From positions 1 through 29,362 of the IMG/VR virus record IMGVR_UViG_3300044637_000416: 29,362 nt of DNA. One strand, written 5' to 3'. The stretch is from a virus. The notes beneath the pieces are model-generated. The model saw only the letters and a program-made list of their open reading frames with translations, had not been told where the DNA came from and made no database searches. Positions 13,556 through 23,074 of the stretch are shown piece after piece. Made by a program: the position numbers and the translations under genes. Positions within the stretch are counted from its first letter, which is position 1, and each line of letters begins with the position of its first letter.

Positions 13556-15048
13556 TGGCAATAACAGCACTCGCATATCCTCAGTCATATACACCGGCAT
13601 ACAATCCAATTAAATTGATTGTTGATTCGACTAATAAAAACAATGCTGGGTTTAAATATATTTTTCAAGTTGAAAATCTTTTTACAACTGCTCAAATTGC
13701 AGATTATAGAATTTTACCAACTTTTGCAACGGGATATGGTGAGCAGGATTTTAGTAAGTTATTCAGTTCTTATGTTTCATTTGACTTAAACACGAATGTA
13801 ACAACAGCTTATCCGGCTACAAATAGCTATTACAGTTATTTAGTAAAGGTAGGCGAGGAATATACTGCGACAGTCAACTATACAGCATCACTTACAAATG
13901 ATTCCGGAAACGTAAAAATAACGGTTACAAATACTTTTGTAGCTGGAGACAGAATAAATATAAGTCAATCTGACGGAGGGGTAGCAAATCCTTATTTGGA
14001 GGGTTTATTTACGGTTATTTCAGCGACTGGTAGTTATGTAATTGTAAATTCTCTTTACTCACTTGTAACGGATGTAACAATAAACGGTTCAATTACCTAT
14101 GCTGATAACAGAAAAAAAATAGACTTTAATTTATACAATATAAGTTTAGTAGTTTACAACGGTGCTTTTCGTTGGAATGAATTTCCAGCATACGATTACA
14201 CTGACTTTCAATTAAACGCAAACACGAAAAGATTGCTCACAAACCAACCGACAACTTTTTATAGTACATTAGGTCAGGATATGTATTTAAACGCGTTAAA
14301 TCCAAGCGGAGACCCTGATTATCTAATTTTTAAAAATAGTAACGGAGAGTATTATTACAAATCAGTAACGGGAACCGATGTTATAAATCAAATTCCATGT
14401 GGACCAAATAATTACGGAGTGTTAACACCGATAGGAACCGCGACTTTGCCAATGATAAAAACGGATACTACTTCGTATGAACTTTATTACTCGAATGCTA
14501 ATAGTGGAACACCAGCACAAAAGTCTTTATCATATACAATTAACTTAGATACTCGTGTTCAAATATCTGAGTATCATTGTTTGTTTTTAGATAGGTTGGG
14601 TTCTTTTAGTTCATTCGCTTTTCAGTTAAAGAATTACGAACGTGGAGAAATAACACGTGAAGAGTTTAATCAAGATGTAAAGGGGTTTATTGATAATTAC
14701 AAATGGAAGTACGATACTATTGAAAACGGTTTTAAATCGTTTAATATAAATGTCAAAAAGACGATTGATTTAAACACGAACTGGATGACTGAATCAATGG
14801 GTAGGTATTTTGAAGAGTTGATAACATCCCCTCAAGTTTATTTGAAATTGGCATCGTACACAAATACGGAATCATGGTTATATCCTGAGGATGAAAGCGG
14901 ATGCCCTTTGAGAATACCGGAATCAACTGAATATCAACCAGTAATTGTTACAAATAATCAGTATGAAGTATATCAACAAAGAAATTCAAATTTGATTAAA
15001 CAAAGTATTACTGTTAGATTAGCAAATCAGGACAATATCAATGGTTAA
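13555..15048 (+). CDS. Tail/baseplate structural protein
   Basis: A 497-residue, Tyr/Asn/Thr-rich beta protein without cysteine clusters, signal peptide or membrane segment. The N-terminus (ALAYPQSYTPAYNPIKLIVD) and the middle domain (NYTASLTNDSGNVKITVTNTF) look like stacked beta modules. The C-terminal part (WLYPEDESGCPLRIPESTEYQPV) is typical of virion proteins lying between tape measure and fibres in Bacteroidetes phages. The exact role, such as a distal tail component, is not resolved. It overlaps the next gene by 8 nt. Confidence 0.55.
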   Translation: MAITALAYPQSYTPAYNPIKLIVDSTNKNNAGFKYIFQVENLFTTAQIADYRILPTFATGYGEQDFSKLFSSYVSFDLNTNVTTAYPATNSYYSYLVKVGEEYTATVNYTASLTNDSGNVKITVTNTFVAGDRINISQSDGGVANPYLEGLFTVISATGSYVIVNSLYSLVTDVTINGSITYADNRKKIDFNLYNISLVVYNGAFRWNEFPAYDYTDFQLNANTKRLLTNQPTTFYSTLGQDMYLNALNPSGDPDYLIFKNSNGEYYYKSVTGTDVINQIPCGPNNYGVLTPIGTATLPMIKTDTTSYELYYSNANSGTPAQKSLSYTINLDTRVQISEYHCLFLDRLGSFSSFAFQLKNYERGEITREEFNQDVKGFIDNYKWKYDTIENGFKSFNINVKKTIDLNTNWMTESMGRYFEELITSPQVYLKLASYTNTESWLYPEDESGCPLRIPESTEYQPVIVTNNQYEVYQQRNSNLIKQSITVRLANQDNING

Positions 15049-17755
15049 AATACAATTAGAAACCGGTTATTTGGATGTAAAAGAGGGGACTTCATTCCCG
15101 CTTAATTTTCAAGTTGGCGATATTCGTGACCTTTCAGAACGCAAAGGAACATTTTCCAAGTCTATTACATTAATAGGTAGTAAAAACAATCATTTGCTTT
15201 TAAACAACTATTACGATGTAAATATAACTGCGGGAACCTTTGATATAAATAAATTGACTAAGTGTACCGTATTGCAGAATAACATACCTATCGTTACGGA
15301 TGCCTTACTTCAATTAGTTAACGTTCGTAAAGTTCAATTAACTGATGCCTATGAACAAGGGGTTGAATATGAGGTATTGGTAAAAGATGCACAAGCGGAG
15401 TTTTACACTGCGATAACAAATAAAGAACTTACCGACTTAGATTTTAGCGATTGTAATCATAACTTTGATATTACTGCGATAACTGATAGTTGGAATCATA
15501 CGCAAAGCGACCATTATAAATATATAATGGGGTGGAATGAAGACACAAATTACACTTTAAACCATTTTAAACCGGCTATTTATGCTAAATCTTATTGGGA
15601 TAGGATATTCGCTTATTCAGGTTTTACATATCAATGGGATGAACTGCAAACTGCTCACTTTGACAAGTTATTAATTCCTTATAACGGGGATGTAAATAAC
15701 TTTGATTATAGCGATTATCGAGTTACTGCTGATATACCGTCAACTTTTACAGCCTCAAGTACAAATCCATTAGCTTCATATACTGATAAAGTGGCAGTAT
15801 GGACGGAAACACTTGACAATCAAAATTTATTTGACCCTACAAATGGCGATTACGTTGCTCCATTCAATTCAGATACTACGCAAGGGCAAACTTATAATTT
15901 CAATTTCACGTATGATTATAATATAGTTTTAGATAACGTTGGTTTAACGACTGCTCAATTTGTAGGAAAAGAAAGATATAGCTTAATTTTTGAAATAACT
16001 GTAAATGGTTCTGGAGTTGGTACGGTTGCCGCTGCTGATAATGTGATTTATGAAAGTATTGGTTTACTACCTTTATTTTTACCGGTTGGTCCAACAGTTA
16101 TATTAACTGCATCCGGCACAACTTTTTTTCCAATTCCTATAAACGTAACCGCTGGTGATTTAATTGAAATTTACGTTGGGGTAAAATGTGAAAATCTATC
16201 TATATTCCCAAGTTTATTTGCTGGGACAGTGAATCTAAATGCTAATGTATTCTCATTGAATGTAGATATAACACCGTCAAATAACATTCAAGTTATTGGA
16301 GGTACGCAAGTTGTAAATGAGTTCATTCCATTAAAAGTAAAGCAATCCGATTTTATAAAGGCTATATTTCAGATGTATAATCTTTATGCTTATCCGGATA
16401 TAAACCAACCTAATAAACTAATTTTAGTACATCGGGATGAGTGGTATGATTCCGGAACTAAAAAAAATTGGACTCGTAAACTTGCAAAGAACCAGGAACA
16501 AGAATTGATATTTTTACCTGATTTAAGTAATAAGAAATTAAAGTTAACATACAAACCGGATACCGATTCTGCCAATAATGTTTACACTCAGGCAACTGCT
16601 GAAACCTACGGTCAAATTGAATATACTTTTGATAACGAATATGTAAAAGATACCGATACAAAAGAATTATTATTTAGTCCAACACCAGTTAATAAGACTT
16701 CATTTGATGCTTACCTACCTTTAATTAACGGAACAGCCCCGAACACGAATATAAGAATCTTATATGACGGTGGATTACAAACTTGTTTACCGTTCAATAT
16801 ATATGAACAAGGTACAACTGGAACGACTGGCTTAACTGACTATCCTCAAACTGGTCATTTTGATAACGCATTAACTCCGACATTTGATATTAATTACGGT
16901 CTTTGTGATTATTACTTTTACCAAACATCCGTTTTAACAAACAATAATCTTTACAACCTATATTGGAGACGAACTGTTAATCAAATCAATGTAGGCAAAA
17001 TGCTAATCGCATATTTTTACCTACGTGAAGACGATATTCAAACGTTAAAACTTAATGACAAAATACGGATTGATAACAGTTGGTGGAACATTAACAGAGT
17101 AATTGATTATAATGCCAACGATGAAACGTTAACAAAGGTTGAATTAATTAGTATTGATTCCGATATTAAAACAGCACCATTAAAAATAAAAAGACCTGTT
17201 TTTATTGGCGATGTAAACACTCCAAAAGGGGATGAGGATATGCTTAAAATAAACCGAGTACAATCAAACGTTAATTTGAGTGCTGGTAGTTTTGAAATAT
17301 ATGGCAAGGGGAATGTAGTAAGTAGCGGTTTAAGTGGTATTGTAATTGGCGATAATCAAACAGTAAGTGAAAGCGGAATAACGACTACAAATTTAAGAGT
17401 AACAGAAACTATAAACGGTGAGCCTATTGGAGTTGTACTTCCGGCATATAAAAAATACGTTGCTACAATTAGTCAAACTGGAACATTGGCCCCAACCGTT
17501 ACTATTTTAGAAAATACAATTGGCGATATTGTATGGACGAGGGCAGGAGTTGGGGTTTATTTTGGTACATTAATAGGTGCTTTTACACTGAATAAAACAT
17601 TTTTATTAATGGGAACTATTCCGTTTATAAATTACCCGGCATATATATTTGACAGAACAAATAATGATAATGTAAGCATACAAACAAGTGTTAATAATAT
17701 CATGTCAGATACCGTATTAACATCAACATCAATAGAAATAAGAGTTTATCCATAA
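15041..17755 (+). CDS. Large tail/baseplate protein (tail-associated, Tal-like position)
   Basis: A 904-residue virion protein. It opens with beta-rich IQLETGYLDVKEGTSFPLNF and DIRDLSERKGTFSKSITLIG, an arrangement common to Bacteroidetes phage baseplate proteins. The middle is large and Tyr/Asp/Asn-rich. The last 200 residues contain SGIVIGDNQTVSESGITTT, a beta-helix-like segment that probably trimerises or holds the fibre. It lies directly before the tape measure, so a tail-tip hub role is likely by position. No peptidoglycan-hydrolase motif is seen. Confidence 0.6.
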   Translation: MVKIQLETGYLDVKEGTSFPLNFQVGDIRDLSERKGTFSKSITLIGSKNNHLLLNNYYDVNITAGTFDINKLTKCTVLQNNIPIVTDALLQLVNVRKVQLTDAYEQGVEYEVLVKDAQAEFYTAITNKELTDLDFSDCNHNFDITAITDSWNHTQSDHYKYIMGWNEDTNYTLNHFKPAIYAKSYWDRIFAYSGFTYQWDELQTAHFDKLLIPYNGDVNNFDYSDYRVTADIPSTFTASSTNPLASYTDKVAVWTETLDNQNLFDPTNGDYVAPFNSDTTQGQTYNFNFTYDYNIVLDNVGLTTAQFVGKERYSLIFEITVNGSGVGTVAAADNVIYESIGLLPLFLPVGPTVILTASGTTFFPIPINVTAGDLIEIYVGVKCENLSIFPSLFAGTVNLNANVFSLNVDITPSNNIQVIGGTQVVNEFIPLKVKQSDFIKAIFQMYNLYAYPDINQPNKLILVHRDEWYDSGTKKNWTRKLAKNQEQELIFLPDLSNKKLKLTYKPDTDSANNVYTQATAETYGQIEYTFDNEYVKDTDTKELLFSPTPVNKTSFDAYLPLINGTAPNTNIRILYDGGLQTCLPFNIYEQGTTGTTGLTDYPQTGHFDNALTPTFDINYGLCDYYFYQTSVLTNNNLYNLYWRRTVNQINVGKMLIAYFYLREDDIQTLKLNDKIRIDNSWWNINRVIDYNANDETLTKVELISIDSDIKTAPLKIKRPVFIGDVNTPKGDEDMLKINRVQSNVNLSAGSFEIYGKGNVVSSGLSGIVIGDNQTVSESGITTTNLRVTETINGEPIGVVLPAYKKYVATISQTGTLAPTVTILENTIGDIVWTRAGVGVYFGTLIGAFTLNKTFLLMGTIPFINYPAYIFDRTNNDNVSIQTSVNNIMSDTVLTSTSIEIRVYP

Positions 17756-17759
17756 CGAT

Positions 17760-19913
17760 ATGAATGAAATAGAAGTTCCTTTAAAGGTCACCGGAATAAG
17801 TGCAATTAAAAAAGAGTTAAGAGATTTAAAAGGTCAATTAGCGGATGCAACCGACCCTGAACAAATACAAAAGTTATCCGAAAGAGCCGGAGAATTATCG
17901 GATAAATTAAAAGATGCAAACGACCAAGTTAAAGTATTTGCAAGTGGATCCAAATTTGAGCAAGTTAGCAATGGAATTGGAGGGATAAAAGATTCTTTAA
18001 TGTCTTTGGATTTTGCTGAAGCTGGTCAAAAAGCAAAAGCATTCACGCAGAATTTAAAGTCATTAAATCCGGCTGATTTTGCTGCTCAATTTAAAGGATT
18101 TGGAACGGTAATAATGTCTGTTGCCTCAACTGTTGGTATTCTTACAAAGCAATTTATAGCAATGGGAATTTCATTATTGACAAATCCTATATTTTTATTA
18201 GTTGCTGTTATCGTTGCAATCGTTGCTGCTGTTCTTTTATTGTTACATAAACTTGGAATTTTAGAAAAAATCTTTGATGCGATAATGGTTCCTATTAAGG
18301 CGGTTATTCAGGCATTCAAAGACCTTACAGATTGGTTAGGTTTAACAAGTTATGCAGCTGAAGAGAATGCAGAAAAAATGATTGCTGCGAATGAGAAAGT
18401 TGTCGAAAGTTCTAAAAGACGAAGTGATTCATTAACCGCAAGTTATGACTTTGAAATTAAAATGGCAAAGTTAAGAGGTCAAGAAACGTTGGATTTAGAA
18501 ATAAAAAAGAGCAAAGGAGTTGAAAAGGAATCGTTAAGAAGGGTTGCAAGTGGAACCAAAGCATTATTTGCAGAGTTAAAATTAGGTGAGGATGCTGATA
18601 AAAAGAAAATAGCTGAATTAGGTAAACAAATCGAAGAGGAAAAGAAACTAATTGAAGCTGGTCAAAGAGATAGAAAGTATTTAGTAGCTGAAGATTATTA
18701 TAAGAAACGTGAAGAGGCTAAAAAAGAAGCGGATGCAAGTGCAAAAGAAGCTGAAGAGGCAGCAAAGAAACAAGCGGATGCAAATAAAAAAGCAGTAGAG
18801 GCAGCTAAGAAATTTGCAGCTGATAGATTAGCAGCAGCACGAACTATAAAAGATATTGAACTCGGTTTAATAAAAGACGATAGCGATAGAGAAGAGGCAA
18901 TCACACGTGAAAAATATAAACGTTTAATTGAAGATGTGCAAAAAAGTGAGACGTACACAAAAGACGAGAAGATAAAACTAAAAGCATTATATACAAAACA
19001 GTTAAAAGTTGAATTAGATAAACAAGCACAAGTTGAAATAGATGCTGAAAAAGAAAAACAAAAAAAGTTACTCGATGAATATAATGCTGGTTTAATTAAA
19101 CAATATGAACTTGCAGATAAACAATATTTACGATTACAAGAATTAACGACATCACAAACCGAATTTGAAAAATTACAACTTTCTCAAAAGTTTGATGCTG
19201 AAACCGCTGCTGCTGGTGAAAACCAAGAATTAATAAAAGCCTTAACAATTAAATATCAAGCTGATTTAAATGCTATTGATAAAAAAGCATCCGAAGAAAA
19301 AATAAAAATACAAGAAGACGAGGCTAAAAAAATACGGGATACTAAAATAAAAGCTGCTCAGGATGATTTACAAATTGCAGAATCAAGTGTTAAATCAATT
19401 CAAGCTATTGGTGATATTGCTTTTGCTGCTAAAATGTCAAAAGTTAAAAAAGGTAGTAAGGAAGAGGAGGAGTTAGCAAAAAAACAATTTAAGTTTAATA
19501 AATCCTTACAATTAGCTGGTGCGATTGTAGATGCCGGAAAAGCAATTACAGCTTCATTAGCTTCATCGCCATTAGCCATTGGAGTTGTACCGAATCCAAT
19601 TGGTATTGCAAACCTTGTCGCGACTGCTGCTGTTTCAGCTGCTAATATCGCTAAAATAGCATCAACACAATTCACATCAACTGCTGGTGGGGGTGGCACT
19701 AATCAACCGTCATTGCCGGGTGCAAGTTCAACATCGACAACTGGAGCGACACCGTCATTCAATTTATTCGGACAGGGTAATAATATGAATAATGTAGGTG
19801 CAAATGGTCAAACACAAGCAACCGAAATAACAGTTAAAGCGGTAGTAAGTGAAACCGAACTAACAAACACGCAAAATAAAATCGCTAAAATCAATAAAAA
19901 CGCAACGTTATGA
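17760..19913 (+). CDS. Tape measure protein
   Basis: A 717-residue protein with the expected plan. The N-terminus is coiled coil (KKELRDLKGQLADATD). Hydrophobic helices follow at roughly 115-170 (FLLVAVIVAIVAAVLLLLHK), and then a long Lys/Glu/Ala-rich coiled coil from about 205 to 570. A Gly/Ala-rich membrane-like segment (LASSPLAIGVVPNPIGIANL) precedes a Gly/Ser/Thr-rich end. Tape measure length sets siphovirus tail length, and at about 1.5 angstrom per residue this predicts a tail near 105-110 nm. It ends in an ATGA overlap. Confidence 0.88.
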   Translation: MNEIEVPLKVTGISAIKKELRDLKGQLADATDPEQIQKLSERAGELSDKLKDANDQVKVFASGSKFEQVSNGIGGIKDSLMSLDFAEAGQKAKAFTQNLKSLNPADFAAQFKGFGTVIMSVASTVGILTKQFIAMGISLLTNPIFLLVAVIVAIVAAVLLLLHKLGILEKIFDAIMVPIKAVIQAFKDLTDWLGLTSYAAEENAEKMIAANEKVVESSKRRSDSLTASYDFEIKMAKLRGQETLDLEIKKSKGVEKESLRRVASGTKALFAELKLGEDADKKKIAELGKQIEEEKKLIEAGQRDRKYLVAEDYYKKREEAKKEADASAKEAEEAAKKQADANKKAVEAAKKFAADRLAAARTIKDIELGLIKDDSDREEAITREKYKRLIEDVQKSETYTKDEKIKLKALYTKQLKVELDKQAQVEIDAEKEKQKKLLDEYNAGLIKQYELADKQYLRLQELTTSQTEFEKLQLSQKFDAETAAAGENQELIKALTIKYQADLNAIDKKASEEKIKIQEDEAKKIRDTKIKAAQDDLQIAESSVKSIQAIGDIAFAAKMSKVKKGSKEEEELAKKQFKFNKSLQLAGAIVDAGKAITASLASSPLAIGVVPNPIGIANLVATAAVSAANIAKIASTQFTSTAGGGGTNQPSLPGASSTSTTGATPSFNLFGQGNNMNNVGANGQTQATEITVKAVVSETELTNTQNKIAKINKNATL

Positions 19914-20362
19914 TTTCATACCAAAGTTTAATAAATAAAATATCAACATTTTATAATAATCATTTGCAAGTTAAAAAGGTAGGTTCTGATTTTGTAGAAC
20001 AGTTGCCTAATTTCGCAACGAAAGACGAAAAATATCCTTTGGTTTATATTGCCCCAATAGATGCGACACCGGGAGTTGAGGGGTTTACTACGGATATTCA
20101 ACTTGAAATCTATTGTATGGATATCATACAAAAAGACCGAGCAAATATAAACGTAATTCTAAGCGATTGTCATTTGATATTAAACGATTTTTATGTATGG
20201 TTTACTGATAGTAATGACTATTCAATAGATATAATGGCATCACCAACAATGCGACCTTTAAACAACGATTTATTAGATTATGCAGCTGGGTGGGTAATGA
20301 CAGTTACGTGTACTATTAGCAATTATACAGATTGTCAAGTTCCCGAACAAATAGGAGATTAA
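19910..20362 (+). CDS. Putative tail terminator / completion protein
   Basis: A 150-residue alpha/beta protein with an N-terminal helix (SYQSLINKISTFYNNHLQVKKV) and a central sheet (YPLVYIAPIDATPG, FTTDIQLEIYCMD), ending with ATMxVTCTIxNY-type strands. This layout is like that of tail terminator proteins, which cap the tail tube. Its location between tape measure and a gp10-like gene agrees. The assignment rests on fold pattern and position, not on a firm signature. Confidence 0.5.
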   Translation: MISYQSLINKISTFYNNHLQVKKVGSDFVEQLPNFATKDEKYPLVYIAPIDATPGVEGFTTDIQLEIYCMDIIQKDRANINVILSDCHLILNDFYVWFTDSNDYSIDIMASPTMRPLNNDLLDYAAGWVMTVTCTISNYTDCQVPEQIGD

Positions 20363-20375
20363 TTTTAATATAGGT

Positions 20376-20789
20376 ATGCCAGCAGCAGAATTCAGACTTA
20401 AATATAAAATAAGAAACAAGGCAGCACGTGTTCTTAAAAAAGTTATCAAAGAGGATGCTTTGATTGATACCGGTACTTTGTATGAATCAGTTAGGATAAA
20501 TGCTAAATTTACAACTGAGGGTAATTTAAGAATCGAAATACTGGCTGCGTATTACTTTGGGTTTCTAAATAATGGAACAATATCAATCGAACCTTATCAC
20601 TTAGTTAGGCAGTTTAATAATCGTTTAGAAAGTGAGGGTATTATTAGTGAAATGTATGCTGAGTATTTAGCTTTTTTAACACAAAAATATCCATTAGTTC
20701 AAGTGAGTGCAATGCTACGTAAAAAGCAAAACGTAATCTATGACTTTAATCCGTTATTTGGTGAGTTTTGGGCTGCATTGGAATACTAA
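20376..20789 (+). CDS. HK97 gp10-like neck / tail completion protein
   Basis: A 137-residue protein with a basic N-terminal helix (KYKIRNKAARVLKKVIKED), then the family's typical LIDTGTLYESVRI turn, strands (LRIEILAAYYFGFLNNGT) and C-terminal helices. This resembles HK97 gp10-type proteins at the head-tail interface. It starts in the shared TTTAATATAGGTATG context. Its stop overlaps the stop of the convergent minus-strand gene by 4 nt, so the two transcripts meet tail to tail. Confidence 0.6.
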   Translation: MPAAEFRLKYKIRNKAARVLKKVIKEDALIDTGTLYESVRINAKFTTEGNLRIEILAAYYFGFLNNGTISIEPYHLVRQFNNRLESEGIISEMYAEYLAFLTQKYPLVQVSAMLRKKQNVIYDFNPLFGEFWAALEY

Positions 20790-21526
20790 ATGTTTAATTC
20801 TTTTTTCATTCCTAAAAAGTTGAACACAAGAATTAAGGGTAATTCACAAACAGCATTAAACTTAGTTAAATCTTCTTGACAAAGCGACCATATAAGCTGC
20901 TCCCAAGCCCATTTCTTATGGCGTTTCTCGTCATCTATTGCTTTGCGTTCCTCAGCATCCAACTGTTCTGTTTCCTCATACTCATCCTCTTCTGTTTCAT
21001 CCATAAGATTTTGGTATTGGTCAATAATAGATTCTCTAAATTTCATATATTCCGGAAGTATTCCGTAAACGTGCGTAATAGGAAAATCAAGAAACCAATC
21101 TAAACGGTCATTTGAATTATAATTATAAGATTCGAGGGTATCATCGCCCCATTCATTAACACGAAACCGTCTATAAAGTATTGCAATAATGTTTGGTAGT
21201 TTCTTTACATAGTCATCTGAGAAATATGATTCCAAAGAAATGAACTCGCCAAGTGTTAACTTAGATAATGGCTTCAATTTAAACTTATCAAATTCTGAAA
21301 GATATTGTTTTGGTGGCTCCGAGTTTATAAACTTTATTTTGCTTATATATTCATCAAGTTCTTGGATTGTAATATCATCAAACTGTTCAGGATAAACATC
21401 TAATAAAGTACAAATCAAATCAATTTGATAGCTAAAAACACCGTCTGACTTTTCTAAGTTTCTAAGTTCAAGAAATTGTTCAATCGTTATTTGATTCCAC
21501 TTTGTCGGCAGCTTGTTTATTAGCAT
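20786..21526 (-). CDS. Putative tail assembly chaperone-like protein
   Basis: A 246-residue protein on the opposite strand to nearly everything else. It opens LPTKWNQITIEQFLELR and continues with LKPLSKLTLGEFISLE and a C-terminal helical part (KKWAWEQLIWSLCQEDLTKFNAVCELP) typical of a small family next to tape measure genes in Bacteroidetes phages. Residues 180-210 are very acidic (DETEEDEYEETEQLDAEE). A tail assembly chaperone is the likely role by position. The two minus genes overlap by 47 nt, and this one starts inside the other. Confidence 0.45.
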   Translation of the reverse strand: MLINKLPTKWNQITIEQFLELRNLEKSDGVFSYQIDLICTLLDVYPEQFDDITIQELDEYISKIKFINSEPPKQYLSEFDKFKLKPLSKLTLGEFISLESYFSDDYVKKLPNIIAILYRRFRVNEWGDDTLESYNYNSNDRLDWFLDFPITHVYGILPEYMKFRESIIDQYQNLMDETEEDEYEETEQLDAEERKAIDDEKRHKKWAWEQLIWSLCQEDLTKFNAVCELPLILVFNFLGMKKELNI

Positions 21527-22022
21527 GATTTGAAATTGTTTCTGTTACAAATGTTATATAAGGGATAGCAATTTCAGCGGGTTGCATTCTAAATAGTTTT
21601 GCTTTGTGTTTCAAGTGAGCATCGGCATAGTGTTCAGTATTGCTCAAATCAATACGTTTAAACATGATAGCGAGTATATCAGCAACGTTATGTTTATTTG
21701 TTTTGTTGATTAGCTTTTCAATTAGCTTTGTGTCTTTTACAGATAGTTTTAATTCAGCTTTGTAGGTATATCCGTCAATTTCAATTTCTCCGATTGGCTC
21801 TTTTTTTTCGTAATTGTCATTGTTAAATTCTCGGGTCTTTTCAACGAAATAATTAAAGTCATCCCATTCCTCTTCGTCTATTCCAACGACTTCAAAAACA
21901 CGAATATGTTTCTCTACATTGTCAAGTTCGGAATCGTTATGTATTGCAGAAATCTTTTCAAATTCCTCAACAGTAATTTCATTCATTTTATTGGCTATTT
22001 GCCTACCTAAAACTTCAATCAT
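21480..22022 (-). CDS. Hypothetical tail-module protein, minus strand
   Basis: A 180-residue product from the ATG at 22020-22022. An upstream in-frame ATG at 22071-22073 would add 17 residues but lies upstream of the promoter box. It opens IEVLGRQIANKMNEITVEEF and is acidic and helical (DEEEWDDFNYFVEKTREFN), with a short beta hairpin (GEIEIDGYTYKAELKLSV). It is the first gene of a two-gene minus-strand operon between neck and protease genes. In other siphoviruses this place holds the two tail assembly chaperones, so a chaperone role is possible. Confidence 0.5.
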   Translation of the reverse strand: MIEVLGRQIANKMNEITVEEFEKISAIHNDSELDNVEKHIRVFEVVGIDEEEWDDFNYFVEKTREFNNDNYEKKEPIGEIEIDGYTYKAELKLSVKDTKLIEKLINKTNKHNVADILAIMFKRIDLSNTEHYADAHLKHKAKLFRMQPAEIAIPYITFVTETISNHANKQAADKVESNND

Positions 22023-22038
22023 ATTTATAATTTTTGAA

Positions 22039-22046
22039 CAAATATA
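22039..22046 (-). promoter_or_regulatory. Minus-strand promoter for the inverted gene pair
   Basis: CAAATATA on the plus strand reads TATATTTG on the minus strand, a perfect Bacteroidetes -7 box. Transcription would start about 10 nt before the ATG at 22022. The -33 region is weak. The box sits in a 43-nt gap shared with the start context of the protease gene on the plus strand, so both strands use the same small control region. Confidence 0.6.
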
Positions 22047-22065
22047 AATAAAATTTAATATAGGC

Positions 22066-23055
22066 ATGACCAAAGACCTACCGGTTTATAAAATCACTAT
22101 TGATCCTGAGTATTCAGACGGTCAAGAATTAGGCATTGAACAAATCGCTTTTACTTCAAATCCGGCTATTAAAGTTAAGGGTATGGCATTCAACCATGAT
22201 GTAAAAATGTTATTTGCAGATGACGTAAAATACCGCGTAACAGCACCGGCAATGATTCCAATGGAGATATATAGACGGGATGATGAAACAGGCGAGTATT
22301 ACGTGCAATTTACAGCGGAAACAATAGAACAAATCCATGTTAAGTTTATGCAGGATTTAAAGAACCGCGATGTATTTAACTTAGAACATGACCAAGCTCA
22401 AACGGTTCCAGCTTTTATTCTTGAATCATGGATTGTAGACAATCCGGAATATGATAAAGCATTTACAACGTTTGGAATTGAAGTTCCAAAAGGGACATTG
22501 ATGTTAACTGCTCAAATTACTAACAAAGAATACTACAATGAGTTAGTTGGTAATGAACAAATTGGTTTTTCTATTGAGGGGTTTTTAGGTCTTAAATTAA
22601 GTAATCACTTAAAATTAAATAATATGAAGTTACCTGATGGCGAACATCTAATTGAAGGTAAAGTCTACGTTGTAAAAGGCGGAGAAATTATCGAGATTAA
22701 AGATGCACCGAAAGAAGAGGTTGCAATGGAAAGTGAATCAGTTGTCGAAGAGGAAGTAACAACCGAAACGGAACCAATTGATGAGCAACCAGCACCCGAA
22801 GAACTTGCAACAGAAGAAGTTGTAAAAGAAGAAAAAATGGCAGTGGACCCGGCAACGGATGCTGAAGCTGTTTTGGCTATCGTTACACCAATTCTTGAGG
22901 AGCAAGTAAACAATTTATTAAAAATTATCGCTGACTTAAAAACTCAAATCGAGGAAATGTTAGTGGAAAAATCCGAAGAGGAAATCGAACTTAAATCTGA
23001 GGTAAAAATGTCAATCGCTGAAAAGTTCAGTGCATTAAATAAACTAAGTAATTAA
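22066..23055 (+). CDS. Prohead protease (XkdF-like) fused to scaffold region
   Basis: A 329-residue protein. Residues 1-180 match the XkdF-type serine protease: NLEHDQAQTVPAFILESWIVD with H108 and S121, PKGTLMLTAQITN, then QIGFSIEGF with S169. Residues 205-270 are Glu/Val/Ala-rich and disordered, and 275-329 form a helix (ILEEQVNNLLKIIADLKTQIEEML), the form of an assembly scaffold. Internal ATGs at 22624, 22726 and 22837 could give separate scaffold products. It lies immediately before the capsid gene and starts in the shared TTTAATATAGGCATG context. Confidence 0.75.
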   Translation: MTKDLPVYKITIDPEYSDGQELGIEQIAFTSNPAIKVKGMAFNHDVKMLFADDVKYRVTAPAMIPMEIYRRDDETGEYYVQFTAETIEQIHVKFMQDLKNRDVFNLEHDQAQTVPAFILESWIVDNPEYDKAFTTFGIEVPKGTLMLTAQITNKEYYNELVGNEQIGFSIEGFLGLKLSNHLKLNNMKLPDGEHLIEGKVYVVKGGEIIEIKDAPKEEVAMESESVVEEEVTTETEPIDEQPAPEELATEEVVKEEKMAVDPATDAEAVLAIVTPILEEQVNNLLKIIADLKTQIEEMLVEKSEEEIELKSEVKMSIAEKFSALNKLSN

Positions 23056-23074
23056 TTAAAATCAAACAATAAAA

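Noticed and set aside
18698-19699. Minus-strand open frames opposite the tape measure gene
   Set aside because: They are Ala/Ser-rich mirror frames of a Lys/Glu/Ala-rich coding sequence, without start context or promoter.
20786-22022. Programmed frameshift between two tail assembly chaperone genes (G/GT type)
   Set aside because: The second gene has its own ATG and a plausible family N-terminus. Joining the frames would need a +1 or -2 shift, and no slippery run is visible in the 47-nt overlap.
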